DNA of 64,000 nt from CAG-390 sp045633005 (GTDB taxonomy: Bacteria; Bacillota; Clostridia; Oscillospirales; CAG-272), in the NCBI GenBank assembly GCA_045633005.1, contig JAZQXT010000007.1, positions 79,787-143,786 of the forward strand, written 5' to 3'. The notes beneath the pieces were generated by a model, which had not been told where the DNA came from, did no database searches, and was given only the letters and a program-made list of their open reading frames with translations. Both the position numbers and the translations under genes were made by a program. Shown piece after piece: positions 52,719-61,800 of the stretch; the stretch's first letter is position 1; each line of letters begins with the position of its first letter.

Positions 52719-53950
52719 TCGTCAAGCTGTGCCTTGTGCTTTTTGCCTACGTTTAATTCACTTTTATACGACGAGCCGCGCACGATGGTGTCCGAGCCGT
52801 ATTTTCCGCGTATTTTGTCGACAGCCTTGTCCACAGCCCGCGCCTTTGAGCGTCGCTCGTTTCCGAAAATGGATAATTGCTCGTTTCCCTCGCGCGAAAC
52901 GTCCGTCAGCGAAACGCCGATTAGGCGCAAGGGCGTGTGATAATCCCAAAGCTCCGACAGGAGCTTTTTTGAAAGCGCGTATATCTCGTCGGTTATGTCG
53001 GTGTCCATATCAAAATGCCGCTGATGTGAGCGGTCGCGGAAGTCCGCGGTGCGTATCGTAACCGACATACAGGACGCCGTCGCGCCGTCGGCGCGCATAC
53101 GCGACGCCACGCTGTCGCAAAGGGCAAGAAGCACGCGGTGCGCGCTTTCCTTGTCCGTTACGTCCTGCGAAAGAGTGGTAGAGTTTCCGTACCCCTTTGC
53201 CGCATCGTGATGCTGTAGCACGGGGGAATCGTCAATGCCGTTTGCAAAGCTGTGTATCTGCTCGCCAAGCTTTTTGCCGACGGTGTATTGCACGGAGCGC
53301 AATTCGCGCCGTGCAAGGTCGCCTATCGTTTTTATCCCCGCCGCTTCAAGTCTGTCGGCGGTCGCCGCGCCGACGGTGAAAAGCTCGCGCACGGGGAGCT
53401 TCCACATTTTTTCCTCTATTTCGCGCGAGAAAAGCGTGTGTACCTTGTCGGGCTTTTCAAAATCACTTGCCATTTTTGCAAGGAGCTTGTTTGAGCCGAT
53501 GCCGACGTTTACGGTAAATCCGAGCGTGTCGCGTATCTTGTTTTTTATCTCGTGCGCGGTCGCTATGGGGTCGGGGTATATCGTTGACGTGCCGCTCATA
53601 TCGAGAAAGCACTCGTCGATGGAGTATTTTTCGACCACAGGCGCGTATTCGCGGCAGATATCCATAAACGCCCGCGAATTCTTTTCGTAAAGGCGGAAGT
53701 CGGGGCGCGCCAAAACAAGCTCGGGGCATTTGCGAAGTGCCATTCCGATGGGCTCGCCCGTCTTGACACCCATCTTCTTTGCGGGGATGGATTTGGCAAG
53801 GATGATGCCCGTGCGCCGCTCGGGGTCGCCGCCGATGGCAGACGGAATAAGGCGCAGGTCGCTCTCGCCGCGAGAAACGCGCCGCGCCGCTTCCCACGAA
53901 AGAAACGCGCTGTTTACGTCTATGTGAAATATAAGTCTCTCTGCCGCCAT
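52709..53950 (-). CDS. dinB: DNA polymerase IV (Y-family)
   Basis: 413 residues from the ATG at 53950, preceded by a G-rich ribosome site; this start gives the standard N-terminus ERLIFHIDVNSAFLSWEA. Metal ligands: Asp11 and Asp112-Glu113 (YSIDECFLDMSG). The thumb helix-hairpin-helix (ELFTVGAATADRLEAAGIKTIGDLA) and little-finger domain are complete. A lesion-bypass polymerase; the C-terminus has no clear beta-clamp peptide beyond QLSIFGN (near 380), which fits the clamp-binding QLxLF pattern. Confidence 0.93.
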   Translation of the reverse strand: MAAERLIFHIDVNSAFLSWEAARRVSRGESDLRLIPSAIGGDPERRTGIILAKSIPAKKMGVKTGEPIGMALRKCPELVLARPDFRLYEKNSRAFMDICREYAPVVEKYSIDECFLDMSGTSTIYPDPIATAHEIKNKIRDTLGFTVNVGIGSNKLLAKMASDFEKPDKVHTLFSREIEEKMWKLPVRELFTVGAATADRLEAAGIKTIGDLARRELRSVQYTVGKKLGEQIHSFANGIDDSPVLQHHDAAKGYGNSTTLSQDVTDKESAHRVLLALCDSVASRMRADGATASCMSVTIRTADFRDRSHQRHFDMDTDITDEIYALSKKLLSELWDYHTPLRLIGVSLTDVSREGNEQLSIFGNERRSKARAVDKAVDKIRGKYGSDTIVRGSSYKSELNVGKKHKAQLDEKK

Positions 53951-54052
53951 TTCTCGCCCCCCTTTTTTTATTTCAGTATAACCTATTTTCTCCGAGAAAT
54001 CAAGAAAGTATTTCATTTTTTTCAAAAACGCACTCCTATATCGCGCTTTTTA

Positions 54053-54081
54053 TTGCAATATCGACGGCTATATGATATAAT
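54053..54081 (+). promoter_or_regulatory. Promoter of the prolyl-tRNA editing gene
   Basis: TTGCAA (54053-54058) and TATAAT (54076-54081) with a 17-base spacer, 27 bases ahead of the start. Confidence 0.65.
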
Positions 54082-54108
54082 AAAAGAATAAAAATAAAGG
54101 AGCTGACT

Positions 54109-54642
54109 ATGGAAATTTACCACGGAAGACCCGTTGATATATCGGATAGAGAAGCGAAGGAAGTAAGAGTTTACGACCTTCTTGACTCGCTCGGCGTTGA
54201 ATACGAAAGAGTCGACCACGAGGCGGCAATGACTATGGAGATATGCCGCGACATTGACGCGAGCCTCGGCGCAGTAATATGCAAAAATTTATTCCTTTGC
54301 AATAGACAAGCAACGGATTTTTATCTGCTTATGATGCCCGACGATAAGCCCTTCAAGACCAAGGATATCTCGGCGCAGATAGGCTCGTCGCGCCTCTCGT
54401 TTGCAACGGCGGAGCATATGGAGAAATACCTTGATATCACCCCGGGCTCCGTCAGCGTTATGGGGCTTATGAACGACAAGGAGGGCGCAGTGCGATTGCT
54501 TATCGACGAGGACGTGCTTGCCGCGGATTATTTCGGCTGTCACCCCTGCGTGAATACCTCAAGCCTTAAAATAAGCGTTGCTGACCTTAAAGAGAAGATA
54601 ATTCCCGCACTTTCTCACCCTTATACGGTGGTCAAGCTGTAA
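54109..54642 (+). CDS. YbaK/ProX-type prolyl-tRNA editing domain protein
   Basis: 177 residues, a free-standing editing domain. The family signature is seen in GAVICKNLFLCNRQ (invariant lysine in the KNLFL segment), PFKTKDISAQIGSSRLSFA and TPGSVSVMGLMND, with a C-terminal GCHPCVNTSSLKIS. Homologues remove alanine or cysteine mis-attached to tRNA-Pro. It is annotated elsewhere as prolyl-tRNA synthetase associated domain (PrdX/ProXp-ala group). Single-gene unit with AAGGAG ribosome site. Confidence 0.85.
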   Translation: MEIYHGRPVDISDREAKEVRVYDLLDSLGVEYERVDHEAAMTMEICRDIDASLGAVICKNLFLCNRQATDFYLLMMPDDKPFKTKDISAQIGSSRLSFATAEHMEKYLDITPGSVSVMGLMNDKEGAVRLLIDEDVLAADYFGCHPCVNTSSLKISVADLKEKIIPALSHPYTVVKL

Positions 54643-54658
54643 AATTTTATAAAAAGTA

Positions 54659-54687
54659 TTGACAAATTCGGTTTAATGTGCTATCAT
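54659..54687 (+). promoter_or_regulatory. Promoter of the histidine operon
   Basis: TTGACA (54659-54664) and TATCAT (54682-54687), 17 bases apart, about 34 bases ahead of the first gene. Confidence 0.75.
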
Positions 54688-54701
54688 TTTAGCATATTAA
54701 A
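54672..54701. promoter_or_regulatory. Operator-like inverted repeat over the his promoter
   Basis: TTTAATGTGCTA (54672-54683) and TAGCATATTAAA (54690-54701) are 12-base arms matching at 11 positions around a 6-base centre. It covers the spacer and -10 box, so bound protein would block polymerase. The adjacent YerC/TrpR-family gene is the natural candidate ligand-responsive repressor. Confidence 0.75.
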
Positions 54702-54720
54702 GGATTAAAGAGGATTTGCT

Positions 54721-55017
54721 ATGAAAAATCATCATAAGGAACGCACATCTCAGCTTTGGAGGGCGATACTTTCGCTTGAAAACGAGGATGAGTGCGCAAG
54801 CTTTTTTGGCGACCTTTGCACCGTTGCGGAGCTTGAGGAAATGGCAAAGCGGCTCGAGGTCGCAAAGTGCATTGACGGCGGAATGTCCTACGGCGACGCC
54901 GCAGAGCGCACGGGCGCAAGCACCGCTACCATAAGCCGTGTAAAGCGCTCGCTTTATTACGGAAACGACGGCTATCGCACGGTGATAGACAGACTTAAGG
55001 ACGAAGAGGAAAACTGA
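54721..55017 (+). CDS. YerC/YecD-type TrpR-family regulator (putative his operon repressor)
   Basis: 98 residues, all helical, with the TrpR-like DNA-binding region DGGMSYGDAAERTGASTATISRVKRSL (about 57-83). It belongs to the YerC/YecD group, related to the tryptophan repressor and predicted by comparative genomics to regulate histidine biosynthesis in many Gram-positive bacteria (called HisR there). Its place as first gene of the his operon, behind a strong inverted repeat, supports histidine-responsive autorepression. Overlaps hisZ by one base (TGATG). Confidence 0.85.
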   Translation: MKNHHKERTSQLWRAILSLENEDECASFFGDLCTVAELEEMAKRLEVAKCIDGGMSYGDAAERTGASTATISRVKRSLYYGNDGYRTVIDRLKDEEEN

Positions 55018-56111
55018 TGAAAACACTTAACGAGCGTGTGCTTGACACACTTAGCGAGCTTTATCGTGCGTACGGATACGCAAAATATAAAATGAGCGGC
55101 TTTGAGGAATACGACCTCTACGCCGCCAACCGTGATTTTCTCGTAAGCGGACAGATACTTACCTTTACGGGAGCGGACGGTAGACTTATGGCACTCAAGC
55201 CCGACGTAACGATGTCCATTATCAAGGATGCGGAGAACGAAAAGGGCAGAGTGGATAAATATTTTTACAGCGAGAACGTCTACCGCGTTCCGTCGGGCGC
55301 TCACGAATTCCGCGAGATAATGCAGACGGGCGTCGAGTGCGTCGGTGATATCGGCGACTACGATCGCGCGGAAGCCGTTTTTCTTGCTTGCCGCAGTCTT
55401 GCGGCAGTCAGCGAGGATTTCGTCGTCGATATTTCCCATATGGGACTCGTTTCGGGCGTGCTTGATAAGGCAGAGCTTGACGAAACGGAAAGGGCGGCGG
55501 CAATTGAGGCGTTGAAGAGCAAAAATCGCGGTGCGCTTGCCGCAGTTTGCGCAAGGCTTGACGACGATATGAAATACACCGTTATGGGACTCGTTGACGT
55601 TTGCGGCGTGCTTCCCGACGCTATCGAGGCGGCAGAGGTGCGCGGAATGAACGTCAATGAAAAGACCGCCGCGGCGCTTCTTACCCTGCGCCGTATTGCG
55701 GATGCGGCGGGCGAGAGTGCCGACAAGCTTCGCCTTGATTTTTCCGTTGTTCACGATATGAATTATTACGACGGTATCGTTTTTGCAGGATACGTCCTCG
55801 GCATTCCCGAAAGCTTACTGCGCGGCGGTGAGTACGGTTGCCTTATAAAAAAGATGGGCAGAGTGGGAAGCGCCGTAGGCTTTGCGGTTTATACCGACCT
55901 TATCGACCTTATTGACAAGGGTGAGCGCGGTATTGACGCGGATATTCTTCTCGTTTGCGGCGACGATGCCGAGCCCTGCGCCGTTGCCGACGCGGTCGAA
56001 AGACTTCGCGCGCTTGGCAGAACGGTGCTCGTTCAGCGCTCCCTTGCAGGGCGCGAGCGTTGCCGAAAGGCTATGAGACTTTCGGGTAGGAGGTTTGAGG
56101 AAATTGAGTAA
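55017..56111 (+). CDS. hisZ: ATP phosphoribosyltransferase regulatory subunit
   Basis: 364 residues, related to histidyl-tRNA synthetase but without its anticodon-binding role. Seen: LALKPDVTMSI (motif 2-like), YFYSENVYRVPSGAHEFREIMQTGVECVG, and FSVVHDMNYYDGIVFAGYV. It activates the short HisG encoded next to give the hetero-octamer that starts histidine synthesis. The C-terminal 70 residues are shorter than in full HisRS. Second gene of the operon. Confidence 0.93.
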   Translation: MKTLNERVLDTLSELYRAYGYAKYKMSGFEEYDLYAANRDFLVSGQILTFTGADGRLMALKPDVTMSIIKDAENEKGRVDKYFYSENVYRVPSGAHEFREIMQTGVECVGDIGDYDRAEAVFLACRSLAAVSEDFVVDISHMGLVSGVLDKAELDETERAAAIEALKSKNRGALAAVCARLDDDMKYTVMGLVDVCGVLPDAIEAAEVRGMNVNEKTAAALLTLRRIADAAGESADKLRLDFSVVHDMNYYDGIVFAGYVLGIPESLLRGGEYGCLIKKMGRVGSAVGFAVYTDLIDLIDKGERGIDADILLVCGDDAEPCAVADAVERLRALGRTVLVQRSLAGRERCRKAMRLSGRRFEEIE

Positions 56112-56739
56112 TAAATATTGTCTTAACGTAGCTCTGCCCAAGGGCAGACTTGGTGAAAAGGTCTATTCCGTGTTCGAGCGTGCGGGATTTTCCGCCGAGG
56201 GAATACACGACGGCGGACGTAAGCTGATATTTGAAAATGCAGAAGGCACGCTCAGATTTTTCTGGGTAAAGCCCTCCGACGTTGCCGTATACGTTGAGCG
56301 CGGCGCGGCGGACATCGGCGTTGCGGGCAAGGATATTCTTCTTGAATACCGCCCCGACGTGTACGAACTTCTTGACCTCGGCATCGGAAAATGCCGAATG
56401 GCAGTTGCCGCCAAGAACAGCTTTTGCGACGATGCGAGCCGCACTCTGCGCGTAGCAACGAAGTTTCCGAATATCGCGGGCGGCTACTATCGCAGTATGG
56501 GCAGAAAAATTGATATAATCAAGCTCAACGGCTCTATCGAGCTTGCCCCCATTCTCGACCTTTCCGACGTTATCGTCGATATCGTCGAAACGGGAAGCAC
56601 GCTTCGTGAAAACGACCTTAGCGAGTATGAAAAGATATGCGATATCAGCGCGCGACTCGTTGCAAACAAGTCAAGCTGGAAATTCAAGCGCGAGATGATG
56701 GAAAAGATATGCCGCGCATTTGAAGAGGAAATGAAATGA
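56104..56739 (+). CDS. hisG: ATP phosphoribosyltransferase, short form
   Basis: 211 residues; lacks the C-terminal regulatory domain of long HisG, consistent with HisZ upstream. Start is the TTG at 56104 (MSNKYCLNVALPKGRLG), 10 bases after AGGAGG (56088-56093); another TTG at 56095 lies too close to that site. Catalyses ATP + PRPP to phosphoribosyl-ATP. The PRPP loop is DIVETGSTLREN (about 160-171). Overlaps the hisZ end. Confidence 0.94.
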   Translation: MSNKYCLNVALPKGRLGEKVYSVFERAGFSAEGIHDGGRKLIFENAEGTLRFFWVKPSDVAVYVERGAADIGVAGKDILLEYRPDVYELLDLGIGKCRMAVAAKNSFCDDASRTLRVATKFPNIAGGYYRSMGRKIDIIKLNGSIELAPILDLSDVIVDIVETGSTLRENDLSEYEKICDISARLVANKSSWKFKREMMEKICRAFEEEMK

Positions 56740-58016
56740 TACGTATCGTAAAAAAGAATGAGATAAGCGACGGCGAGATATTCGACAGAATGAGCGGCGG
56801 TGCGGACGTTTCCGCCACCGTTGCCGATATTATTGCCGACGTAAGAGCGCGCGGCGACGAGGCGCTCATAGAATACGCGGCGAAATTCGACCGCGCAGAG
56901 ATAAGCGAGGTCGAGGTTCCCGCCGAGGAGATAGATGCCGCAGTAGAGGCTGTCGGCGAGGAGTATATGAATATGCTCCGTCGCGCCGCGGCGAATATCG
57001 AACGCTTCCACAAAGCACAGCTAAGAGAGGGCTTCGTTATCAACGACAAGGACGGCATCGTAATGGGGCAAAAGGTGCTTCCGCTTGCAAAGGCGGGGCT
57101 TTACGTTCCGGGCGGAACTGCCGCTTACCCCTCGTCCGTGCTTATGAACGCTATCCCCGCACGCCTTGCGGGCGTCGGTGAGATAGTTATGGTCACTCCC
57201 CCAAGCGGCGGAGCAATACCCGCGCAGATACTTGCCGCCGCAAAGGTCGGCGGCGTTGACCGCGTTTTCCGTTGCGGAGGCGCACAGGCAGTCGCCGCGC
57301 TTGCGTACGGAACGGCGACCATCCCCGCCGTTGATAAGATAGTAGGCCCAGGTAACGCCTTCGTTGCCGAGGCAAAGCGTCAGGTCAGCGGTACTGTCGG
57401 AATCGATATGATAGCGGGACCGAGCGAGATACTCGTAATCGCCGACGGCGCATCCGACCCCGTCATCGTTGCCGCCGACCTGCTCTCACAGGCGGAGCAC
57501 GACAGACGCGCGTCTGCCGTCCTCGTTACGACGAGCGCGGAGCTTGCCGCCGCCGTCAGCGCGGAGATCGAGCGTCAGCTTGCCGTTCTGCCGCGTGTGG
57601 AGATCGCCCGCGCGTCCATCGACGACCACGGACTTATAATAATCGTTGACACTATAAAGGAAGCTATCGAAATGTCAAACCGCATAGCTCCCGAGCATCT
57701 TGAGATATGCCTTGACAACCCCTTCGATTATCTTTCCGAGATAAAGAACGCGGGTTCGGTATTCCTCGGCAGAAATTGCCCCGAGGCTCTCGGCGACTAT
57801 ATGGCGGGCCCCAACCACACCCTTCCCACCAGCGGAAGTGCAAGGTTCTCAAGCCCCTTGTCCGTTGACGATTTCGTTAAAAAGATGCAGTTCACCTACT
57901 TTACCGCCGACGCTCTCGCAACGCTTGCCGACGACGTTGATGCGTTTGCAAGAAGCGAGGGACTTGACGCCCACGCAAGAAGCGTTACGCGCAGATTTGG
58001 GAGAAAATACGAATGA
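56736..58016 (+). CDS. hisD: Histidinol dehydrogenase
   Basis: 426 residues. Zinc enzyme making histidine from histidinol in two NAD steps. Family regions: LYVPGGTAAYPSSVLMN, GPGNAFVAEAKRQV, GPSEILVIAD, SQAEHDRRASAVLVT and GPNHTLPTSGSARFSSPLSVDDF; catalytic Glu/His in PEHLEIC. Starts within the hisG stop (ATGA). Confidence 0.97.
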   Translation: MIRIVKKNEISDGEIFDRMSGGADVSATVADIIADVRARGDEALIEYAAKFDRAEISEVEVPAEEIDAAVEAVGEEYMNMLRRAAANIERFHKAQLREGFVINDKDGIVMGQKVLPLAKAGLYVPGGTAAYPSSVLMNAIPARLAGVGEIVMVTPPSGGAIPAQILAAAKVGGVDRVFRCGGAQAVAALAYGTATIPAVDKIVGPGNAFVAEAKRQVSGTVGIDMIAGPSEILVIADGASDPVIVAADLLSQAEHDRRASAVLVTTSAELAAAVSAEIERQLAVLPRVEIARASIDDHGLIIIVDTIKEAIEMSNRIAPEHLEICLDNPFDYLSEIKNAGSVFLGRNCPEALGDYMAGPNHTLPTSGSARFSSPLSVDDFVKKMQFTYFTADALATLADDVDAFARSEGLDAHARSVTRRFGRKYE

Positions 58017-59080
58017 GCAGATTTTTGAGCAAAAAGCTCTCGGCGCTTGAGGCGTATACGCCGGGTGAACAGCCGAGAGATAAAAAATACATCAAGCTCA
58101 ACACCAACGAGTTTCCGTACCCTCCCGCGCCCGACGTTGTTGCGGCGGTGAACGCCGACGAAATGCGCGCGCTTCGCCTTTATCCCGACCCCACGGGGGC
58201 AGAGCTTAAAGCAAAGCTTGCTGAATTTTACGGCGTTGGCAGTGAAAACGTGTTCATCTCCAACGGCTCGGACGATATACTTAATTTTTCATTTATGGCG
58301 TTTTGCGATGGCGGGGCGGCTTACGCCGACATAACCTACGGCTTTTACCCCGTTTTTGCCGAGCTTTACGGCGTAAAGAGCAAGATAATTCCGCTTAAAG
58401 ACGACCTTACGCTCGATGTTGACGAGTTTTGCCGCACGGATTCCACCTGCGTTATCGCAAACCCCAACGCCCCCACGGGACTTGCAATAAGCCTTGCGGA
58501 CGTTGAAAGAATAGTCAGCGCAAACGAAAACAGAGTAGTAGTCGTTGACGAGGCGTACGTTGATTTCGGCGGCGAGAGTGCCGTCGCGCTTACGAAAAAA
58601 TATAAAAATCTTCTCGTTTGCCAGACGTACTCAAAGTCGCGCGGAATGGCGGGTGCGCGCCTCGGCTTTGCCATAGGCGACGCGGCGCTTATTGCCGACC
58701 TTGAGCTTATAAAATATTCCACTAATCCCTATAACCTCGACCGTCTTACTCTGGCGGCGGGCGTGGCGGCTCTTACTGACGACTCGCGCCGCTATTACGC
58801 CGAAAAGCAAGCGGAGCTTATGGCAACGCGCGATAGCGCAACTGCCGCGCTTACCGCACTTGGAGCAGAGGTCATTCCCTCGCTTGCAAATTTCATATTC
58901 GTAAAAATTCCGTCCGTCAGCGGAGCAGAGCTTAACGCCGAGCTTCGTGAGCGCGGAATACTCGTGCGTCATTTTAAGACCGAGCGTATCAAGGATTATA
59001 ACAGAATATCCATAGGCACGCCCGAGGAAATGTCGACGCTCGTTTGCGAGATCGAAAAGATAATAGGAGAAAGAAAATGA
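58013..59080 (+). CDS. hisC: Histidinol-phosphate aminotransferase
   Basis: 355 residues, fold-type I PLP enzyme. Seen: LNTNEFPYPP, RLYPDPTGAELKAKLA, FISNGSDDILN, NPNAPTGLAIS, VVDEAYVDFGG, and the PLP lysine in QTYSKSRGMAGARLGF (about residue 206). Converts imidazole acetol phosphate to histidinol phosphate. Overlaps hisD by four bases. Confidence 0.96.
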   Translation: MSRFLSKKLSALEAYTPGEQPRDKKYIKLNTNEFPYPPAPDVVAAVNADEMRALRLYPDPTGAELKAKLAEFYGVGSENVFISNGSDDILNFSFMAFCDGGAAYADITYGFYPVFAELYGVKSKIIPLKDDLTLDVDEFCRTDSTCVIANPNAPTGLAISLADVERIVSANENRVVVVDEAYVDFGGESAVALTKKYKNLLVCQTYSKSRGMAGARLGFAIGDAALIADLELIKYSTNPYNLDRLTLAAGVAALTDDSRRYYAEKQAELMATRDSATAALTALGAEVIPSLANFIFVKIPSVSGAELNAELRERGILVRHFKTERIKDYNRISIGTPEEMSTLVCEIEKIIGERK

Positions 59081-59667
59081 GTAGATGTCATAAAATAGAC
59101 CGCAAGACCGCCGAAACGGATATCTCCCTTGCGCTGAACCTTGACGGAAGCGGAAAAAGCGAGGTAAGCACGGGCTGTGGCTTCTTTGACCATATGCTCA
59201 CGCTTTTTGCCCGTCACGGCGGCTTTGACCTCACCGTTAAGTGTAATGGCGATATTGAGGTCGACGCGCACCACACAGTTGAGGATGTGGGAATATGTCT
59301 TGGAAAGGCGTTTCGCGCTTCTCTCGGAGATATGCGCGGTATCTGCCGCTACGGTGATATAGTTCTGCCCATGGATGAGGCTCTTATCCTTGCCGCCGTT
59401 GACATTTCGGGCAGGGCGTATCTTGGCTACCGAGTAAGCACGCCCGCCAAGAGAATCGGTAACTTCGAAACGGAGCTTGCCGAGGAGTTCTTTGCCGCAT
59501 TCGTGCGCGAGGCAGGGCTTACCTTGCATCTTCGCCGCCTTGCGGGCAGAAATTCGCACCATATTATCGAGGGCTGCTTTAAGGCAGCGGCTCGCGCGCT
59601 TCGCGCCGCGGTTGCGACGGACGCTCGCTTTGCCGCTGAGATACCCTCGACCAAAGGAGTTCTTTGA
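59077..59667 (+). CDS. hisB: Imidazoleglycerol-phosphate dehydratase
   Basis: 196 residues, monofunctional; the phosphatase half present in enteric HisB is absent. Two metal-binding repeats: GFFDHML with DAHHTVEDVGI, and DISGRAYLGY with EGLTLH and GRNSHHIIEGCFKAAARALR. Start at 59077 with TAGGAGA upstream, overlapping hisC by four bases. Confidence 0.96.
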   Translation: MSRCHKIDRKTAETDISLALNLDGSGKSEVSTGCGFFDHMLTLFARHGGFDLTVKCNGDIEVDAHHTVEDVGICLGKAFRASLGDMRGICRYGDIVLPMDEALILAAVDISGRAYLGYRVSTPAKRIGNFETELAEEFFAAFVREAGLTLHLRRLAGRNSHHIIEGCFKAAARALRAAVATDARFAAEIPSTKGVL

Positions 59668-60308
59668 TGCTTGTTGTAATTGACTACGGAGTGGGAAATC
59701 TTTTCTCGCTTTGCCGCTCGCTTGAGGCTATCGGGGAGTCTCCCGTCGTTACGGGGGATGCCGCCGAGATAGCAAGGGCGGACCGCATAATCCTCCCTGG
59801 CGTTGGCGCGTTTGGCGATGCCGCCGAGATACTTCGGAACACGGGACTTGATAAGGTAGTAAAGGAAAGAGCTGCCGCGGGCGTTCCCCTTATGGGAATT
59901 TGCCTCGGTATGCAACTGCTCTTTGATAAGGGCTATGAGTTTGGTGAGCACGACGGACTCGGACTTATTCCCGGTAAGGTCGTCGCGCTAAACGGCTATA
60001 TTCCAAATGACCAGAAGATACCGCAGATGGGCTGGAACGCGCTTCATTTTCCAAGCTCCGAAAAAAAGGCGGCTTGCCCCGTTTTCGCGGATACACGCGA
60101 GGGCGAGTACGTTTATTTCGTCCATTCCTACTACGCCTCCGAGTGCGAGGCTGATACCGTCGCCGTCTGCGATTGCGGCGGAGTACCCGTTACCGCCGCC
60201 GTGGCGCGCAAAAACGTGGTGGGCTGTCAGTTCCACCCCGAAAAAAGCTCGGATGCGGGTCTTGCAATGCTCAGGGGCTTTTGCCGCGGCGAATTCAAAG
60301 GAGAATAA
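59667..60308 (+). CDS. hisH: Imidazole glycerol phosphate synthase, glutaminase subunit
   Basis: 213 residues, class I glutamine amidotransferase: nucleophile cysteine in GICLGMQLLF (about residue 80), His/Glu in FHPEKSSDAG near 190, and DYGVGNLFS at the N-terminus. Feeds ammonia to HisF. The start overlaps the hisB stop by one base (TGATG), after AAAGGAG. Confidence 0.96.
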   Translation: MLVVIDYGVGNLFSLCRSLEAIGESPVVTGDAAEIARADRIILPGVGAFGDAAEILRNTGLDKVVKERAAAGVPLMGICLGMQLLFDKGYEFGEHDGLGLIPGKVVALNGYIPNDQKIPQMGWNALHFPSSEKKAACPVFADTREGEYVYFVHSYYASECEADTVAVCDCGGVPVTAAVARKNVVGCQFHPEKSSDAGLAMLRGFCRGEFKGE

Positions 60309-60311
60309 CAG

Positions 60312-61031
60312 ATGCTTATCCTTCCCGCAACAGATATATACGGCGGACAGGTAGTACGCCTGCTCCGCGGAGATTACAATAAAATGACCGTCTACGATGC
60401 AGACCCCCTCGTTCCCGCGCGTCGCTTTGAGGCGGCGGGTGCAGAGTGGCTTCACACCGTTGACCTTGAGGGTGCAAAGGAGGGCACTACGCCCAACCTT
60501 TACGTTATCGAGCGACTTGCACGCGAGACATCGCTTAAGGTCGAGATAGGCGGCGGAATACGCGACATCGCCACCGTTGATAAATATATGGACGCGGGCG
60601 TTGCGCGCGTGATTCTCGGTACTGTAGCCGTTACCGAGCCACAGCTTGTAAGAGAAGCGGCGAAAAAATATCCGGGCAAGGTCGCCGTCGGTGCTGACCT
60701 TCGCGGAAACGCCGTTGCGATAAAGGGCTGGCTTGAGGATGCTCCGCTTGACCGCGGCGCGTTCTTCGGCTCGATGCTTGAAGCGGGCGTTGATACCTTC
60801 ATCGTTACCGACATCAGCCGCGACGGCGCTATGCAGGGCGCAAATACCGCGCTTTACAGAGAGCTTACCGAGGAATTCCCCGAGGCGAATTTCATCGCGT
60901 CGGGCGGTGTCAGTAGCTACGACGACGTTACAGCTCTTGCCGCCATAAAGGGCGTTTGGGGCGCAATAATCGGCAAGGCTTGCTACACGGGCGACGTTGA
61001 CGTTGCGCGTGCCGTCGAGCTTGCGCGTTAA
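60312..61031 (+). CDS. hisA: ProFAR isomerase
   Basis: 239 residues, TIM barrel. Asp8 (PATDIYGG) and the later acid in VTDISRDGAMQG (about residue 165-176) fill the HisA catalytic positions; VEIGGGIRD and IASGGVSSYDD are phosphate loops. Isomerises 5-ProFAR to PRFAR. Four bases after hisH. Confidence 0.96.
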   Translation: MLILPATDIYGGQVVRLLRGDYNKMTVYDADPLVPARRFEAAGAEWLHTVDLEGAKEGTTPNLYVIERLARETSLKVEIGGGIRDIATVDKYMDAGVARVILGTVAVTEPQLVREAAKKYPGKVAVGADLRGNAVAIKGWLEDAPLDRGAFFGSMLEAGVDTFIVTDISRDGAMQGANTALYRELTEEFPEANFIASGGVSSYDDVTALAAIKGVWGAIIGKACYTGDVDVARAVELAR

Positions 61032-61040
61032 GGAGGCAAA

Positions 61041-61799
61041 ATGATTACAAAAAGAATAATCCCTTGCCTTGACGTGCGCGACGGCAGAGTAGTAAAGGGC
61101 GTGAATTTCGCATCTTTGCGCGACGTTTCATCCCCCGTCGAGCTTGCCGAGTTTTACAGCTCCTGCGGCGCTGATGAGCTTGTTTTTTACGATATCACCG
61201 CGTCAAGCGACGGCAGAAGGCTTTTTGCCGACATACTGCGCGAGACCGCAAGCCGCGTTTTCATTCCGCTGACGGTTGGCGGCGGAATTCGCGAGGTCGA
61301 GGATTTTGACCGCGTGCTCAAATGCGGCGCGGACAAGGTCAGCGTAAATTCGGGCGCTATCACGAACCCCGATATCATACCGCGTGCCGCCGAAAAATAC
61401 GGCAGTCAGTGCGTGGTGCTGAGCGTTGATATCAAGCGCGTTGACGGTGCTTTCCACGTTTTCAAGAACGGCGGAAGGATAGATACGGGCATTGAGGCTA
61501 TCGAGTGGATACGCCGAGGAGTCGAGAACGGCGCGGGCGAGATAGTAGTGAACTCCATCGACACCGACGGCGTTGGCGGCGGCTTTGACCTTGCTATGCT
61601 TCGCGCCGTGTGCGACGTTGTTAAGGTTCCCGTTATCGCATCGGGCGGCGCGGGATGCACCGAGGATTTTATAAAGCTGTTTAAGGAAGTCCCCGACGTT
61701 GACGCGGGACTTGCCGCTACGGTTTTCCATTTTGGACAAATAAAGATTCCCGAGCTGAAGAAAGTGCTTCGCTCCGAGGGAATAGATATGAGGTTGTAA
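61041..61799 (+). CDS. hisF: Imidazole glycerol phosphate synthase, cyclase subunit
   Basis: 252 residues, TIM barrel related to HisA. CLDVRDGRVVKG gives the catalytic Asp (about residue 11), and SVDIKRVDGAF the second Asp (about 130); VGGGIR and IASGGAG are phosphate loops. Partners HisH. GGAGG ribosome site. Confidence 0.97.
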   Translation: MITKRIIPCLDVRDGRVVKGVNFASLRDVSSPVELAEFYSSCGADELVFYDITASSDGRRLFADILRETASRVFIPLTVGGGIREVEDFDRVLKCGADKVSVNSGAITNPDIIPRAAEKYGSQCVVLSVDIKRVDGAFHVFKNGGRIDTGIEAIEWIRRGVENGAGEIVVNSIDTDGVGGGFDLAMLRAVCDVVKVPVIASGGAGCTEDFIKLFKEVPDVDAGLAATVFHFGQIKIPELKKVLRSEGIDMRL

Positions 61800-61800
61800 A

